Shown here one piece after another: positions 33,119 through 41,904 of a DNA stretch of 64,000 nucleotides. The stretch's first letter is position 1. Each line of letters starts with the position of its first letter. The notes under the pieces are model-generated. The model searched no databases. It saw only the letters and a list, made by a program, of their open reading frames with translations, and was not told the origin of the DNA. The position numbers and the translations under genes are program-made. The stretch is taken from assembly GCA_963728965.1 (NCBI GenBank), contig CAVSMH010000006.1, positions 1,798,001 to 1,862,000 on the forward strand, in the 5' to 3' direction. This DNA comes from DASQZT01 sp963728965. Lineage in GTDB: Bacteria; Acidobacteriota; Terriglobia; Bryobacterales; Bryobacteraceae.

Positions 33119-34951
33119 ATCAGAAAATTACTGAGGAGCATCTTCGGCGGCGGGCAATCGTGTATGTCCGGCAGTCAACGCCAATTCAACTGCTTCAGAA
33201 TCGGGAAAGCCAGCTTCGGCAGTACGGGCTCACGGAGCACGCTCGGAGTCTCGGCTTCAGCGATGTCGAAACGATCGATGCGGACTTGGGACGTTCAGGA
33301 TCCGGGCTAGAAGAACGGCCAGGATTCCAGAGACTGGTAACGGAGGTGTGTTCGGGACAAGTCGGCGCCGTCCTGTGCATCGAAGCCTCCCGTCTGGCGC
33401 GGAACGGACGGGATTGGCACCAACTGTTTGAACTCTGCGGATTGGTAGGAGCGCTGGTCATTGAGCCGGACGGCGTGTACGATCCTCGCCTGATCAACGA
33501 CAGATTGTTGCTCGGGTTGAAGGGCATCATGAATGAGTTTGAGCTGACGCTCATGCGGCAGCGCTCTGTGGCGGCGATCTGGCAAAAGGCGCGGCGCGGA
33601 GAACTTCAGTGCCGCATACCGGTCGGTTTCTGTTGGACCGAAGACGGACGTATCGAGCTGAATCCAGATCGTCGGGTTCAACAAGCAATTCGTCATGTGT
33701 TCGACAAGTTCGGCGAACTGGGAAGCGTGCACCAGGTGTTCTTGTCGTTTCGTGAAGACGGCATTCTGGTTCCGTTTGCGCGCGTCGATCGCCCCGGAGA
33801 GACGGTTGAATGGAAACCGCCCGTTTACAGGAGTCTGCACGCAGTGCTGGGCAACCCAGTCTATGCTGGCGCGTACGTTTACGGAAAGTCGGAGTCCCGA
33901 ACCGTGATCGTCAACGGGCAAGCGCGGAGAACCGCCAATAATCCAAAGCCGCGGGAGCAGTGGTCGATTGTGATTCTGGACCACCACCCGGGGTACATTA
34001 CATGGGAGCAGTTCGAGCGGAATCAGAAGTTGATGGCCGAGAACAACTACGTCAGATCGGCGGAAGGGCGAAAGGCTGGCCGCGGCGGCAACGGCCTGTT
34101 GACCGGTTCTGCTGCGGTGTGGCCGATGCGGCCGGATGATGCATGTCGTCTACGGTGGTAGAAAACGCGGAATCGTGCGGTATCGCTGTCTGGGAGTCAA
34201 GGATCAGGAGCACACGCGGCAATGCCTGGCCTTTGCCAGCGCCCGGCCGGATGAGGCCGTTGCCAAAGCCATTCTGAAAGCCATTGAGCCCAACGCGATT
34301 GAGGCAGCAATTGCGGCCGCGGAGCGCTGTGCTCACAAACCTCTGGAGCGACGCGAAGCGTTATGCCTCAAATTGGAACAGGCTCGATATCAAGCCCGCC
34401 TCGCAGCGAGAAGGTACGAGGCTGTCGATCCCGACAACCGGCTCGTGAGTGCCGAACTCGAAGCGCGCTGGAATGCAGCGCTCCAGCAGGTTGAGGAACT
34501 GGAGCGCAGTCTGAAAGACCTCGATTCAGTGCCGCGGCCGACGCCCATGCCAGACAGAGACGTGCTGCTGAGTCTTGCCCAGGATCTGCCGACTGTTTGG
34601 AATACATCGGGCGACATGGGGTTGAAGCAGCGGATCGCGCGGATCTTGATTGAAGAGATCGTGGCCAACGTGGATAAGGCAACGAATGAAGTGAAGCTGA
34701 TAGTCCATTGGGCGGGCGGTCGACACACGGAGCTTCGAATACGGCGGGCGAAAAGCGGAGAACACGGTCGTCGCACGGCCGCCGAGGCGACGGAGCTCAT
34801 CAAGCAGATGGCGGGCCATACTCGCCAGGGGTGCAGGAACAAGTGCGCCGGATCAAGGAAGGTGATAGGGCGCGGCGGCCGATCATCATCGACACGCAGA
34901 CAATGGTTTTGCCCGGCATCGAGTAGGGCCGGAGTAGTGGCTCGCGAATAG
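33115..34951 (+). pseudogene. Large serine recombinase, frameshifted
   Basis: The first 330 residues contain an intact resolvase catalytic domain (YVRQST with nucleophile Ser, RSGSGLEERPGF, EASRLARNGRDW) and a recombinase domain (VPFARVDRPGETVEW, NPVYAGAYVYGKSESRT). At about 34106-34109 the frame breaks. The expected LLRCGRCGRMM zinc ribbon continues in another frame, one base being in excess (ACCGGTTCTGCTG). The shifted frame then runs through the ribbon (Cys of RYRCLG) and a coiled coil to ~34815. After that a third frame looks more protein-like up to 34926. The gene as written cannot give a full-length recombinase unless frameshifting occurs; a sequencing error is also possible. Confidence 0.8.
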
Positions 34952-35034
34952 CGGTAAACACATCGCGACTACTCGCGGGAAAATCCGCTTGGCGCTACAG
35001 ATGAATCGGCATTGCCTTCGAGCATGCGGACAAC

Positions 35035-37641
35035 TCAACTGTGCCGCAACGCTTCTGCAGGTTCTATGGCCGACGCACGTCGCGCCGGCAGCCAGGCACT
35101 TACGAATCCGGCCAGACAGATTATCGCGGCTCCCATGAGGTAAATCGTGGGATCGCCCGATTTCACTCCCCAGAGCAGCGAATCCGCCGCACGCGCAGCC
35201 ATCAGGGCAAGCGGCAGGCCGGAAAGCATCCCGGCTGCAAGCACGATTCCGCTCTGCCGCAGCACGTCGCCCGCGACGGTCGAGGGCGATGCGCCCAGCG
35301 CCATGCGAATGCCGATCGACTGGCGCTGCTGCCCGATGCGGTAGCTGAGCACTCCGTACAATCCGACCGACGCCAGAATCATTGCGAGAGCGCCGAATGC
35401 GGTTGCCAGTCCGGAGAGAAGCCGCTCGGTCAGCAGCGTGGCGTCAATTTGCCGCCGCATGGAGATCACCTCCGAAATCATCAAGCCGGAATCGACTTCC
35501 GCCAGCTTGCGCCGGATGGGTTGCAGCAATGCCGCCTCCACGAATGGCACTACGGAAGCAACGGACAGCGTAATCCGTCTGTCCGGGGACAGCGGCTGAC
35601 GCAGCGGCAGGAATGCGAACGGGGCGGACGGCTCGCGGAGGCTGTTGTGTTTCGTGTCCCGCACTACTCCCACAATCCGGTACTCGACTTGGTCGACTGC
35701 CAGAAGCTGCCCCACCGGATCGCGACCGGCGAAGAACTTTCGGCCGGCGGATTCGTTGATTACCGCGACTCTCGGCGCGCCGTCCGCATCCTGAACGGTA
35801 AACAGCCGCCCTTGCAGCAGCGGGATTCCGAGAGTCTCGAAGTACCCTTCCGAGACGTGATCGATGTGGACGATGTCGTCGCCATCGCTCGCGGGCGCGT
35901 ATCCGCGAATGGCCACACGGGCCCGGCGATCCCTCCCCGAGAGCGGTGTGTAGTTCGCGAGGCTCGCCGATTTCACACCAGGGATTTCCCGGACAGCCGT
36001 GGCGACGTTGTTCCAGACGGCCGCCGATTTGACTGCTTGCCCGCCGTCTCCCGGCAACTCGACCGACATGGTCAGCACCCGGTCGTTGCGGAAGCCGGGA
36101 TCGAGATCGTGCAGGTTCGCCAGTGTCCCGGCAAACGTCACCGCGCTAACCAGGAGAACCAGCGATACGGCAACCTGAAATGCCACCAGGGCCTGGCGCA
36201 GCATTGAGGAGGCGCGCGATTCACTGCTGCGGGCCTGTCCCTCGCGGATCACCTGCTCGAGGTCGCTGCGAAACACGCGCCACGCCGGAAACAGAGCCGC
36301 GAGCAGACCCGCTATCAGAGTCACCGCAACTGCGCAGCCCAGCACCCGCCAGTTGAGCTCCGCCTGTATCGTAATCGCGCGGCGTCCGTCGGCGAACATG
36401 CCTTCGATGACCTTGACTCCCGCCCGCGCGAGGACGACACCCGGGACCGCTCCGCACGCGAACAGGAGCAGCGTTTCCGCGACGAGTTGCCGAACCAGCC
36501 GCATGCGGCCGGCGCCCGCGGCCAGCCGGATCGCAAACTCGCGGCGGCGCGTGAGTCCGCGAGCCAGCAGCAGATTCGCGATGTTGGCGGCTGCCAACAG
36601 CAGCACCATGGCGGCGATCCCCACCAGGGCGTAGAGCGGTTGTGTAAAACGTCCGCGCAGGGTGTCCGCGCCATGTCCCGCCGGCCGCAATTCCACCTTG
36701 CGGAAGCGCTGTTCGATGAGGTCCTTGGGAAAGCCCGATTCCGAAAGCGCAGCACGCAGCGCCGCGGCCGATTCCGCCTCTGCCCGGCCGTCCGGGACCC
36801 CCGGCTTCAATCGTGCGACGATGTCATGCCCTCCCAGCGATTCCATTTTGCGCCCGATCGGAAGGGTAACGTCCACTGCAAATCCGGGCCGCAGTCCCGC
36901 AAATCCGGGCGGGGTTACGCCAACAATCGTGAAGGTCCGTCCCCCAACGGCAACCGTTTTCCCGAGGGCCGCGGGATCGCCGAGAAACCTCCGCCGCCAA
37001 TACCGGTCGCTGATGACCGCGATCGGCGGATCCATGTTCTCGTCACTAGTATCCATCAACCGTCCGAGGGAGGCTTTAACGCCGAGCAGCGAGAAGTAGT
37101 TTCCGGTTGCGATCTGGCCGTTCGCCGGCTCGGGGTGGCCGTCGATCTCGATGCGGATCTCATCGGTTGCGAAAGCTGCCATGCCGGCGAACGCGGACGT
37201 TTGTTCCTTCAATCGGGCGAAGGCCGGATATGGCGGAGCAGCCACCGCTCCGGAATTGCCGGCTGCCAGCACGAAAACCAATCCCGCAGGATCCCGCACC
37301 GGGAGCGATCGCAGCAGCACCGCATCGATCAGACTGAATACCGCCGTATTTGCCCCGACCCCGAGAGCGATCGTCAGAGCCGCGGCCGCCGTGAAGGAGG
37401 GAGTCTTCGCCAGCGACCGCAGACCGTATCGCAGATCGCGGCGCAACTCGTCCCACCACATCCATCGCTGCGATTCGTAGAATCTCTCGTGAGCGATACC
37501 GATATTGCCGAACGCACGCCGTGCAGCCGCCTGCGCGTCCGCTGGCGGCATCCCCTCGGCGATAAGTCGATCCGCTTCCAAGCGAATATGGGCTTCGATC
37601 TCAGAGTGAAAGTCACTGTACTGACGTCTGCGGAACCCCAT
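35035..37641 (-). CDS. ADOP-type ABC transporter permease with cytoplasmic prefix domain
   Basis: 868 aa. The start ATG 37641 has AAGGAG 6 nt upstream, and the PadR stop lies 10 nt before it. Residues 1-70 form the soluble 'permease prefix' (SEIEAHIRLEADRLIAEGM, AQAAARRAFGNI). TM1 (SFTAAAALTIALGVGANTAVFSLI) precedes a MacB_PCD-like domain, FtsX block 1 with RRREFAIRLAAGAGRMRLV, a second periplasmic domain and FtsX block 2 with QQRQSIGIRMALGASPSTV. No ATP-binding subunit is adjacent. The transported substrate is unknown. Co-transcription with padR suggests induction by a compound sensed by that regulator. Confidence 0.93.
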   Translation of the reverse strand: MGFRRRQYSDFHSEIEAHIRLEADRLIAEGMPPADAQAAARRAFGNIGIAHERFYESQRWMWWDELRRDLRYGLRSLAKTPSFTAAAALTIALGVGANTAVFSLIDAVLLRSLPVRDPAGLVFVLAAGNSGAVAAPPYPAFARLKEQTSAFAGMAAFATDEIRIEIDGHPEPANGQIATGNYFSLLGVKASLGRLMDTSDENMDPPIAVISDRYWRRRFLGDPAALGKTVAVGGRTFTIVGVTPPGFAGLRPGFAVDVTLPIGRKMESLGGHDIVARLKPGVPDGRAEAESAAALRAALSESGFPKDLIEQRFRKVELRPAGHGADTLRGRFTQPLYALVGIAAMVLLLAAANIANLLLARGLTRRREFAIRLAAGAGRMRLVRQLVAETLLLFACGAVPGVVLARAGVKVIEGMFADGRRAITIQAELNWRVLGCAVAVTLIAGLLAALFPAWRVFRSDLEQVIREGQARSSESRASSMLRQALVAFQVAVSLVLLVSAVTFAGTLANLHDLDPGFRNDRVLTMSVELPGDGGQAVKSAAVWNNVATAVREIPGVKSASLANYTPLSGRDRRARVAIRGYAPASDGDDIVHIDHVSEGYFETLGIPLLQGRLFTVQDADGAPRVAVINESAGRKFFAGRDPVGQLLAVDQVEYRIVGVVRDTKHNSLREPSAPFAFLPLRQPLSPDRRITLSVASVVPFVEAALLQPIRRKLAEVDSGLMISEVISMRRQIDATLLTERLLSGLATAFGALAMILASVGLYGVLSYRIGQQRQSIGIRMALGASPSTVAGDVLRQSGIVLAAGMLSGLPLALMAARAADSLLWGVKSGDPTIYLMGAAIICLAGFVSAWLPARRASAIEPAEALRHS

Positions 37642-37651
37642 GGCTTGCTCC

Positions 37652-38011
37652 TTATCCGGCCGGGAGCTCAGCCGCCAAAATCCTTCCCACGGCGGCAACT
37701 ATCCGCTCCCACTGCCTCGTTTCGGATGCGAGTTGTTTCCTGCCACCTGGCGTGAGCTTATAGAATCGCGCCTTTCTGTTGTTGCTGCTGGCGCCCCATT
37801 CCCCCGCCAGCCAACCCTTGTCCTCCAATCGCTGCACTGCCGGGTATAGCGACCCATGATCGACAAGAAGCTCATCCCCACTCATGGACTGAATCGCGCG
37901 TGCGATCCCCTGTCCGTGCTCCTTGCCGAAAAGGAGAGTCCGCATGATCAGCAGGTCCAGCGTTCCCTGTAACAGGGCAATCCGGTCGTCTTCGGGTTTT
38001 CGTGTCGGCAT
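37652..38011 (-). CDS. PadR-family transcriptional regulator
   Basis: A 119-aa winged-helix protein. The N-terminal LLQGTLDLLIMRTLLFG and DHGSLYPAVQRLEDKGWLAGEWG are the PadR helix-turn-helix signatures. The wing (NRKARFYKLTPGGRKQL) and a C-terminal dimer helix follow. PadR repressors respond to phenolics or other small molecules and often regulate their neighbour. Here the neighbour is the ADOP permease 10 nt downstream. The ATG is embedded in an inverted repeat next to a TTGACA box, so autoregulation is likely. Confidence 0.93.
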   Translation of the reverse strand: MPTRKPEDDRIALLQGTLDLLIMRTLLFGKEHGQGIARAIQSMSGDELLVDHGSLYPAVQRLEDKGWLAGEWGASSNNRKARFYKLTPGGRKQLASETRQWERIVAAVGRILAAELPAG

Positions 38012-38048
38012 TCTACCCGAAGGTAATCTTTCCTGGGTCGAATGTCAA
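38010..38048 (-). promoter_or_regulatory. padR promoter with overlapping inverted repeat (candidate PadR operator)
   Basis: Reading the minus strand, the -35 TTGACA (38048-38043) is followed after 17 nt by a weak -10 TACCTT (38025-38020), ending 8 nt before the ATG. The 9-bp arms ATTCGACCC (38043-38035) and GGGTAGAAT (38018-38010) form an inverted repeat with one mismatch and a 16-nt spacer, spanning the core promoter and the start codon. There is no Shine-Dalgarno, so the transcript may be leaderless. Confidence 0.55.
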
Positions 38049-38624
38049 CAGGAGACCTGCGCCGCTCACATTGCTCATTCCTGACCGCACTGGAATCGCT
38101 GGCTACAGAATCCTGGCCGGTGTGCCGACCGGAGACGATTTGATGCCGCGCCAGGCCAGTCGGTCCTCCCTGACGCGTAGTGGCGACCCAACGGAGCAGT
38201 GTTGCAGACTGCCATCGCTTGCGCAAAAGTGGCTCCGACGAAAGTGGGGGATAAAAACCGAAGGAAACAGCGCGCCGATGAGCGACCACATCTTGTAGAA
38301 TCGACCATAGTGTTGAGGAGCTAATGCCGTCGCCGCCGATCCCGCTTGAGGCACTTTTGGAACTGCGGAGGCTCTTGGATTCCATGCAGGCCGCCGAAAC
38401 CAGGTGCGAGCGGGATCCACTGGTTCCTGCCGCTTCAGTTGGGCAGCCTGAGCGTTGCCAGTGTCAGCAACTCGAGGCCGCCGACAATCCCCGCAAACAG
38501 AAAAACCGACAAACGAGCTTCCATTCTTTCAATAACATACCGAGGTAGATGACCATGTCACGGTACCGGACGCGATTCGCGACGGAAACGCGCAAGTGCA
38601 TATTACACGCGTCCCGCCGCCACG
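38049..38624. other. Intergenic region between padR and IS copy B, possible gene remnant
   Basis: No intact gene is supported. On the minus strand there is a 29-codon frame of a single transmembrane type (METARLSVFLFAG-like, about 38520-38434). A separate frame near 38320-38250 has hydrophobic residues (MWSLIGALFPSVFI). Together they look like debris of a small membrane protein, but neither is complete. The left end of IS copy B is at 38625. Confidence 0.35.
38618..38624. repeat. Left target-site duplication of IS copy B
   Basis: CGCCACG is repeated at 40517-40523. The match continues for four more bases (GCAG) because the right flank happens to resemble the element end. Confidence 0.7.
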
Positions 38625-38780
38625 GCAGCCGTCTCGCAACATCATTTCCACAGAAGACGCCAGGGCGATGAAAAGGACGGGTGGATCGTTCAGCCGAATG
38701 GCCACTTGAATCGTTTCTATTTTCGCGTTCGCAGAAAGGCTTGACTGACGTTCAATTCTGAATGCATAATTGCTTTCAAG

Positions 38781-39131
38781 ATGGAGTTCAGCCCAAAAGG
38801 TCCCGAAGCTGCCCGCCTCCGCCAGCGCAAATTCGCGCTGCTCCGCCAATTCCCCTTCCCCGATGACCTGCTGCCTGGTTCGCTCTCCCTCAGCCACCGC
38901 CGCTGTGGCAAACCCACTTGCCATTGCGCGTCTGGCGAGGGCCATCCGTTTGGTCTCTCACTTTCATGGTCGCAGGGAAAAGCGCGTGTGGAACGAATTC
39001 CTATCAAGTGGGTGGACGACGTCCGCCGGCGCGTCGAAGCTGGCCGCGCCTTTCAGGACGCTCTGCGCGAGGTCCTCACCGCCAATGCCGAGTTGCTGGT
39101 CCTGCGGCGCAAACAGCAGCCACCCCGCTGA
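38781..39131 (+). CDS. IS accessory protein of unknown function (copy B)
   Basis: 116 aa, the same length as the copy A protein and nearly identical except for residues ~57-69. There a one-base loss (CATCCGTTTGG against CATCCGATTTGG) is compensated by a one-base gain (CATGGTCGC against CATGTCGC), changing about ten residues. The Cys/His segment HRRCGKPTCHCASGEGHP is intact. Expression and function are unknown. Confidence 0.65.
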   Translation: MEFSPKGPEAARLRQRKFALLRQFPFPDDLLPGSLSLSHRRCGKPTCHCASGEGHPFGLSLSWSQGKARVERIPIKWVDDVRRRVEAGRAFQDALREVLTANAELLVLRRKQQPPR

Positions 39132-39140
39132 AGGGGCCAC

Positions 39141-40329
39141 ATGTCTCGCCAAATCCAAAACTATGCCTGCCATGGTCTGGGCTTTGAAGTACTATTTCCA
39201 GCAACCCGGCGATGGTCGTGTCCATCCCCATATTCCCGCGACGGAGATCTGGTCTGGGCCGTGGTGATGGGCCGGATCCTGCGAGTCGCCAGCTTCTTGC
39301 GCCTGGAGTGGCTGGTCGCACTCCCGGTGCGCGCCGGGTTGGGCGTGAAAGCGGCCATTCGGGGATGATGCCTTGGCCTACTGCACCGAGCGCATGGACC
39401 CGGAGACGACGCGACTGGCTCTGGCGGCAGCACTGCACCAGGCCAAACGCAACAAGGCCTTCGAGAACAGCCGCTTCATCGGTCTGGCTCTGGACGGCAC
39501 CGGCGCGGGGCGCACCTACAAAGAACCCTGCCCGTTGTGTGATCCCATCAAGGATCGCCAAGGGCGAAGTGCATGGTTCGCCTGCATCATTTTGTGCTGA
39601 TCAGCGTGGTGGGCGCTGGTTTAACGCTGCCGATCGATGTGGAGCCCTATGGGCCAGGCGACAGCGAGTATGCCGCCGCCCAGCGTTTGCTGCGGCGCGC
39701 CGTAGAGCACCTGGGACCACGCTTCGCCGACTACGTGGTGGGAGACGGCGATTACGCCACAGCTCCTTTCTTGCACACCGCCGAGGAGGTCGGACTGCCC
39801 GTGGTGGCGCGCCTCAAGGAGAACCTGCCCCTGTTGGCCGCCGCCGTACGCGCTCGCTTTGATGGGCAGCCGCCCCAAGCCGTGTTCCAGGAGGGCGATG
39901 ATCGAGTCGAGGTCTGGGACGCGGATGACTTCGCTCCTTGGGAAACCCTCCACTGGCCCACCGTGCGCGTGCTGCGCTACCGCCAGCACAAACGCGATGG
40001 CACGGTGATCCAAGCCGAATGGCTGACCGACTTCTCCATCGCCAAACTGGGCAGCTTGAGTTTCTATCGCATGGCCAAGAGCCGCTGGGAGATCGAGAAT
40101 CAGGGGTTTCAACGACGGCAAGAACCGTTATGGCATGGAGCACATCTGCCACCATGAGCCCAACAGCATCCTGATCGTATGGCTGCTGATCGCACTGGCC
40201 CTGGTGATCGAACGCCTCTACCGGTTGCGTTATCTGCATCGCGGCGACCACGGCGTTCGCTCCGCCATGCAACTGCATGATTATCTCTGGTTGACCCTCG
40301 GAGGCCGCAACCCGCCCGACACCGGTTGA
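39141..40329 (+). pseudogene. DDE transposase of IS copy B, multiple frameshifts
   Basis: The original ATG (ATG-TCT-CGC at 39141) is kept here, but the reading breaks near 39183 (an extra G in CTGGGCTTTG), near 39355, near 39560 and near 40105. The pieces are recognisable by comparison with copy A: the first Asp block GLALDGTGAG, VVGDGDYATAP, KSRWEIENQGF, and the C-terminal MEHICHHEPNS. The enzyme cannot be made in functional form. Confidence 0.85.
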
Positions 40330-40516
40330 AACCGACGCCGTGCGGACGGCTGGCAGCACTCCGTTGCTCTTTGACAACTCGATCGCTTTGCCGTGGAGTC
40401 ATACCCGCCCAGAGGCCCGCCGTCGGTCGAAAGGCCCGCAGAAACCCCCTGCCTCCCCAACTCAAACCCACTCCACAGCGCCGACCCCTGTTTCGCAACA
40501 CTTCCGAAACGGCTGC

Positions 40517-40523
40517 CGCCACG
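40517..40523. repeat. Right target-site duplication of IS copy B
   Basis: CGCCACG is a direct repeat of 38618-38624. It lies about 50 nt before the glycosyltransferase start. Confidence 0.7.
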
Positions 40524-40571
40524 GCAGGCCTTCTTGGCGGAGTCCGATGCTCGTGCCACAATCGAAACTGA

Positions 40572-41732
40572 GTGCCGCAACTCGATTTCATCTTCTTCGA
40601 CGCCGGTGGGGGGCACCGCGCCGCGGCGGACGCCTTGCGCCAGGTGATCGAGCAACAGCAGCGGGGGTGGGAGATTCGCCCGGTCAATCTCCAGGAACTG
40701 CTGGACTCGATCGATGTGTTCCGACAGCTTACCGGCCTGCGCCTCCAGGACCTCTACAACCTCATGCTGAAGCGCGGCTGGACGCTCGGCTCGGCGCAGC
40801 TCACCGCCGGAATGCACGTGGTGATCCGCCTCTTCCACTCCCGCCAGGTGCGGGCGCTCGAAGGGTTCTGGCGGCCGCGCAGGCCCGACATGGTCGTCTC
40901 GCTGGTGCCGAATTTCAACCGCGCGCTGGCGCAGGCGCTGGGCAACACGTGGCCCGGCGTGCCGTTCGTCACCATCCTGACCGATATCGCCGATTACCCG
41001 CCGCACTTCTGGATCGAGCGGCAGCCGCAGCACCTGATTTGCGGGTCGGACCGGGCGGTGGAACAAGCGCTCGCCATGGGCCATCGGGCGGCGGAAGTGC
41101 ATCGCGCGTCGGGCATGATCTTGAACCCGCGCTTCTACGCGATGGAGCCGTTGACCGGCGCCGGGCGCGCCCAAGCCCGTGCCGCCTTGGGGTTCGACGA
41201 CGCTTCGCCGGTGGGGCTGGTTCTGTTTGGCGGGCAGGGCGCCGCGGTGATGGAGGAGATTGCGGCGCGGCTTCCCGACCGGCAACTGTTGCTCGTTTGC
41301 GGCCACAACACCCGGCTTCGCGCCAGCCTGGAGGAGGCCCCCCACCCGGCTCCGATTTTCGTGGAGGGGTTCACGCGGGAGATTCCACGGTACATGCAGT
41401 TGGCCGATTATTTCATCGGCAAGCCGGGCCCGGGAAGCATCAGCGAGGCGGTCCACATGCACCTGCCGGTCATTGTGGAATCGAACGCGTGGACGCTGCC
41501 ACAGGAGCGCTACAACGCGCAGTGGGTCCGGCAGCAGGAAGTGGGACTGGTGCTGCCCGACTTTCGCGGCATTGCAAGGGCCGTGGAGGCGCTGCTCGAT
41601 CCCTCGGCCTATGCGCGCTTCCGCGAGGCCACGGGCCGCCTGAACAACCGCGCCGTGTTCGAAATCCCGGAGATTCTGGAGCGCATCCTTACGGCGCCGG
41701 CGCCGATCGCTTCAGCTCCTCGAGCCAGTTGA
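40572..41732 (+). CDS. GT28-type glycosyltransferase (MGDG-synthase-like)
   Basis: A 386-aa GT-B protein. It starts at GTG 40572, 55 nt after IS copy B. The N-terminal FFDAGGGHRAAADAL is the acceptor/lipid-side signature of MGDG synthase and MurG relatives. The C-terminal nucleotide-sugar half contains VLFGGQGAAVMEE and FIGKPGPGSISEAVHMHLPV, typical of the UDP-sugar site. No signal peptide is present; peripheral membrane association is likely. It probably glycosylates a lipid acceptor. No Shine-Dalgarno is obvious before the GTG, and the natural promoter may have been separated by the IS. Confidence 0.85.
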   Translation: MPQLDFIFFDAGGGHRAAADALRQVIEQQQRGWEIRPVNLQELLDSIDVFRQLTGLRLQDLYNLMLKRGWTLGSAQLTAGMHVVIRLFHSRQVRALEGFWRPRRPDMVVSLVPNFNRALAQALGNTWPGVPFVTILTDIADYPPHFWIERQPQHLICGSDRAVEQALAMGHRAAEVHRASGMILNPRFYAMEPLTGAGRAQARAALGFDDASPVGLVLFGGQGAAVMEEIAARLPDRQLLLVCGHNTRLRASLEEAPHPAPIFVEGFTREIPRYMQLADYFIGKPGPGSISEAVHMHLPVIVESNAWTLPQERYNAQWVRQQEVGLVLPDFRGIARAVEALLDPSAYARFREATGRLNNRAVFEIPEILERILTAPAPIASAPRAS

Positions 41733-41904
41733 CTACCACCACGGCGGCGGCCGGGACCTCGGACGATAACGCTGCGGCTCAGGGGAGTGTGGGCCTGCCT
41801 GACGGCGCGAGTCCGCCGGTGGGGCGCCGGGGCGCGGTCCGGCGGGATGTTCCTGCGGAAAAAAACCGCAGCGTCGGGCAAAAACCGGGTAGAATAGAAG
41901 CAGG

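Larger units (their letters stand above)
32571..34951 (+). mobile_element. Serine-recombinase module (DUF5372-like, small ORF, recombinase)
   Basis: Three plus-strand genes linked by start/stop overlaps (32945/32948 and 33115/33118) fill the entire gap between two minus-strand ADOP genes. The set of a ~100-aa DUF5372-type protein, a ~60-aa protein and a large serine recombinase recurs as a mobile unit in many bacteria (recalled, not searched). Exact ends are unknown. A near-direct repeat TATAGGTRGCATCC at 32551-32564 and 32622-32635 marks the left side. Confidence 0.7.
38625..40516 (+). mobile_element. Insertion sequence copy B (same element as copy A, opposite orientation, decayed)
   Basis: The left terminus is GCAGCCGTCTCGCAAC (38625-38640). 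The right terminus is the inverse of GCAGCCGTTTCGGAAG, ending at 40516. A 7-bp direct repeat CGCCACG (38618-38624 and 40517-40523) flanks it. The accessory gene is open, but the transposase frame is broken several times. The element is about 1.89 kb. Its own target duplication shows that it inserted independently of copy A. Confidence 0.88.

Noticed and set aside
24121..40516. A composite transposon bounded by the two IS copies
   Set aside because: Each copy has its own target duplication and both are damaged, so the interval did not move as one unit with these ends.
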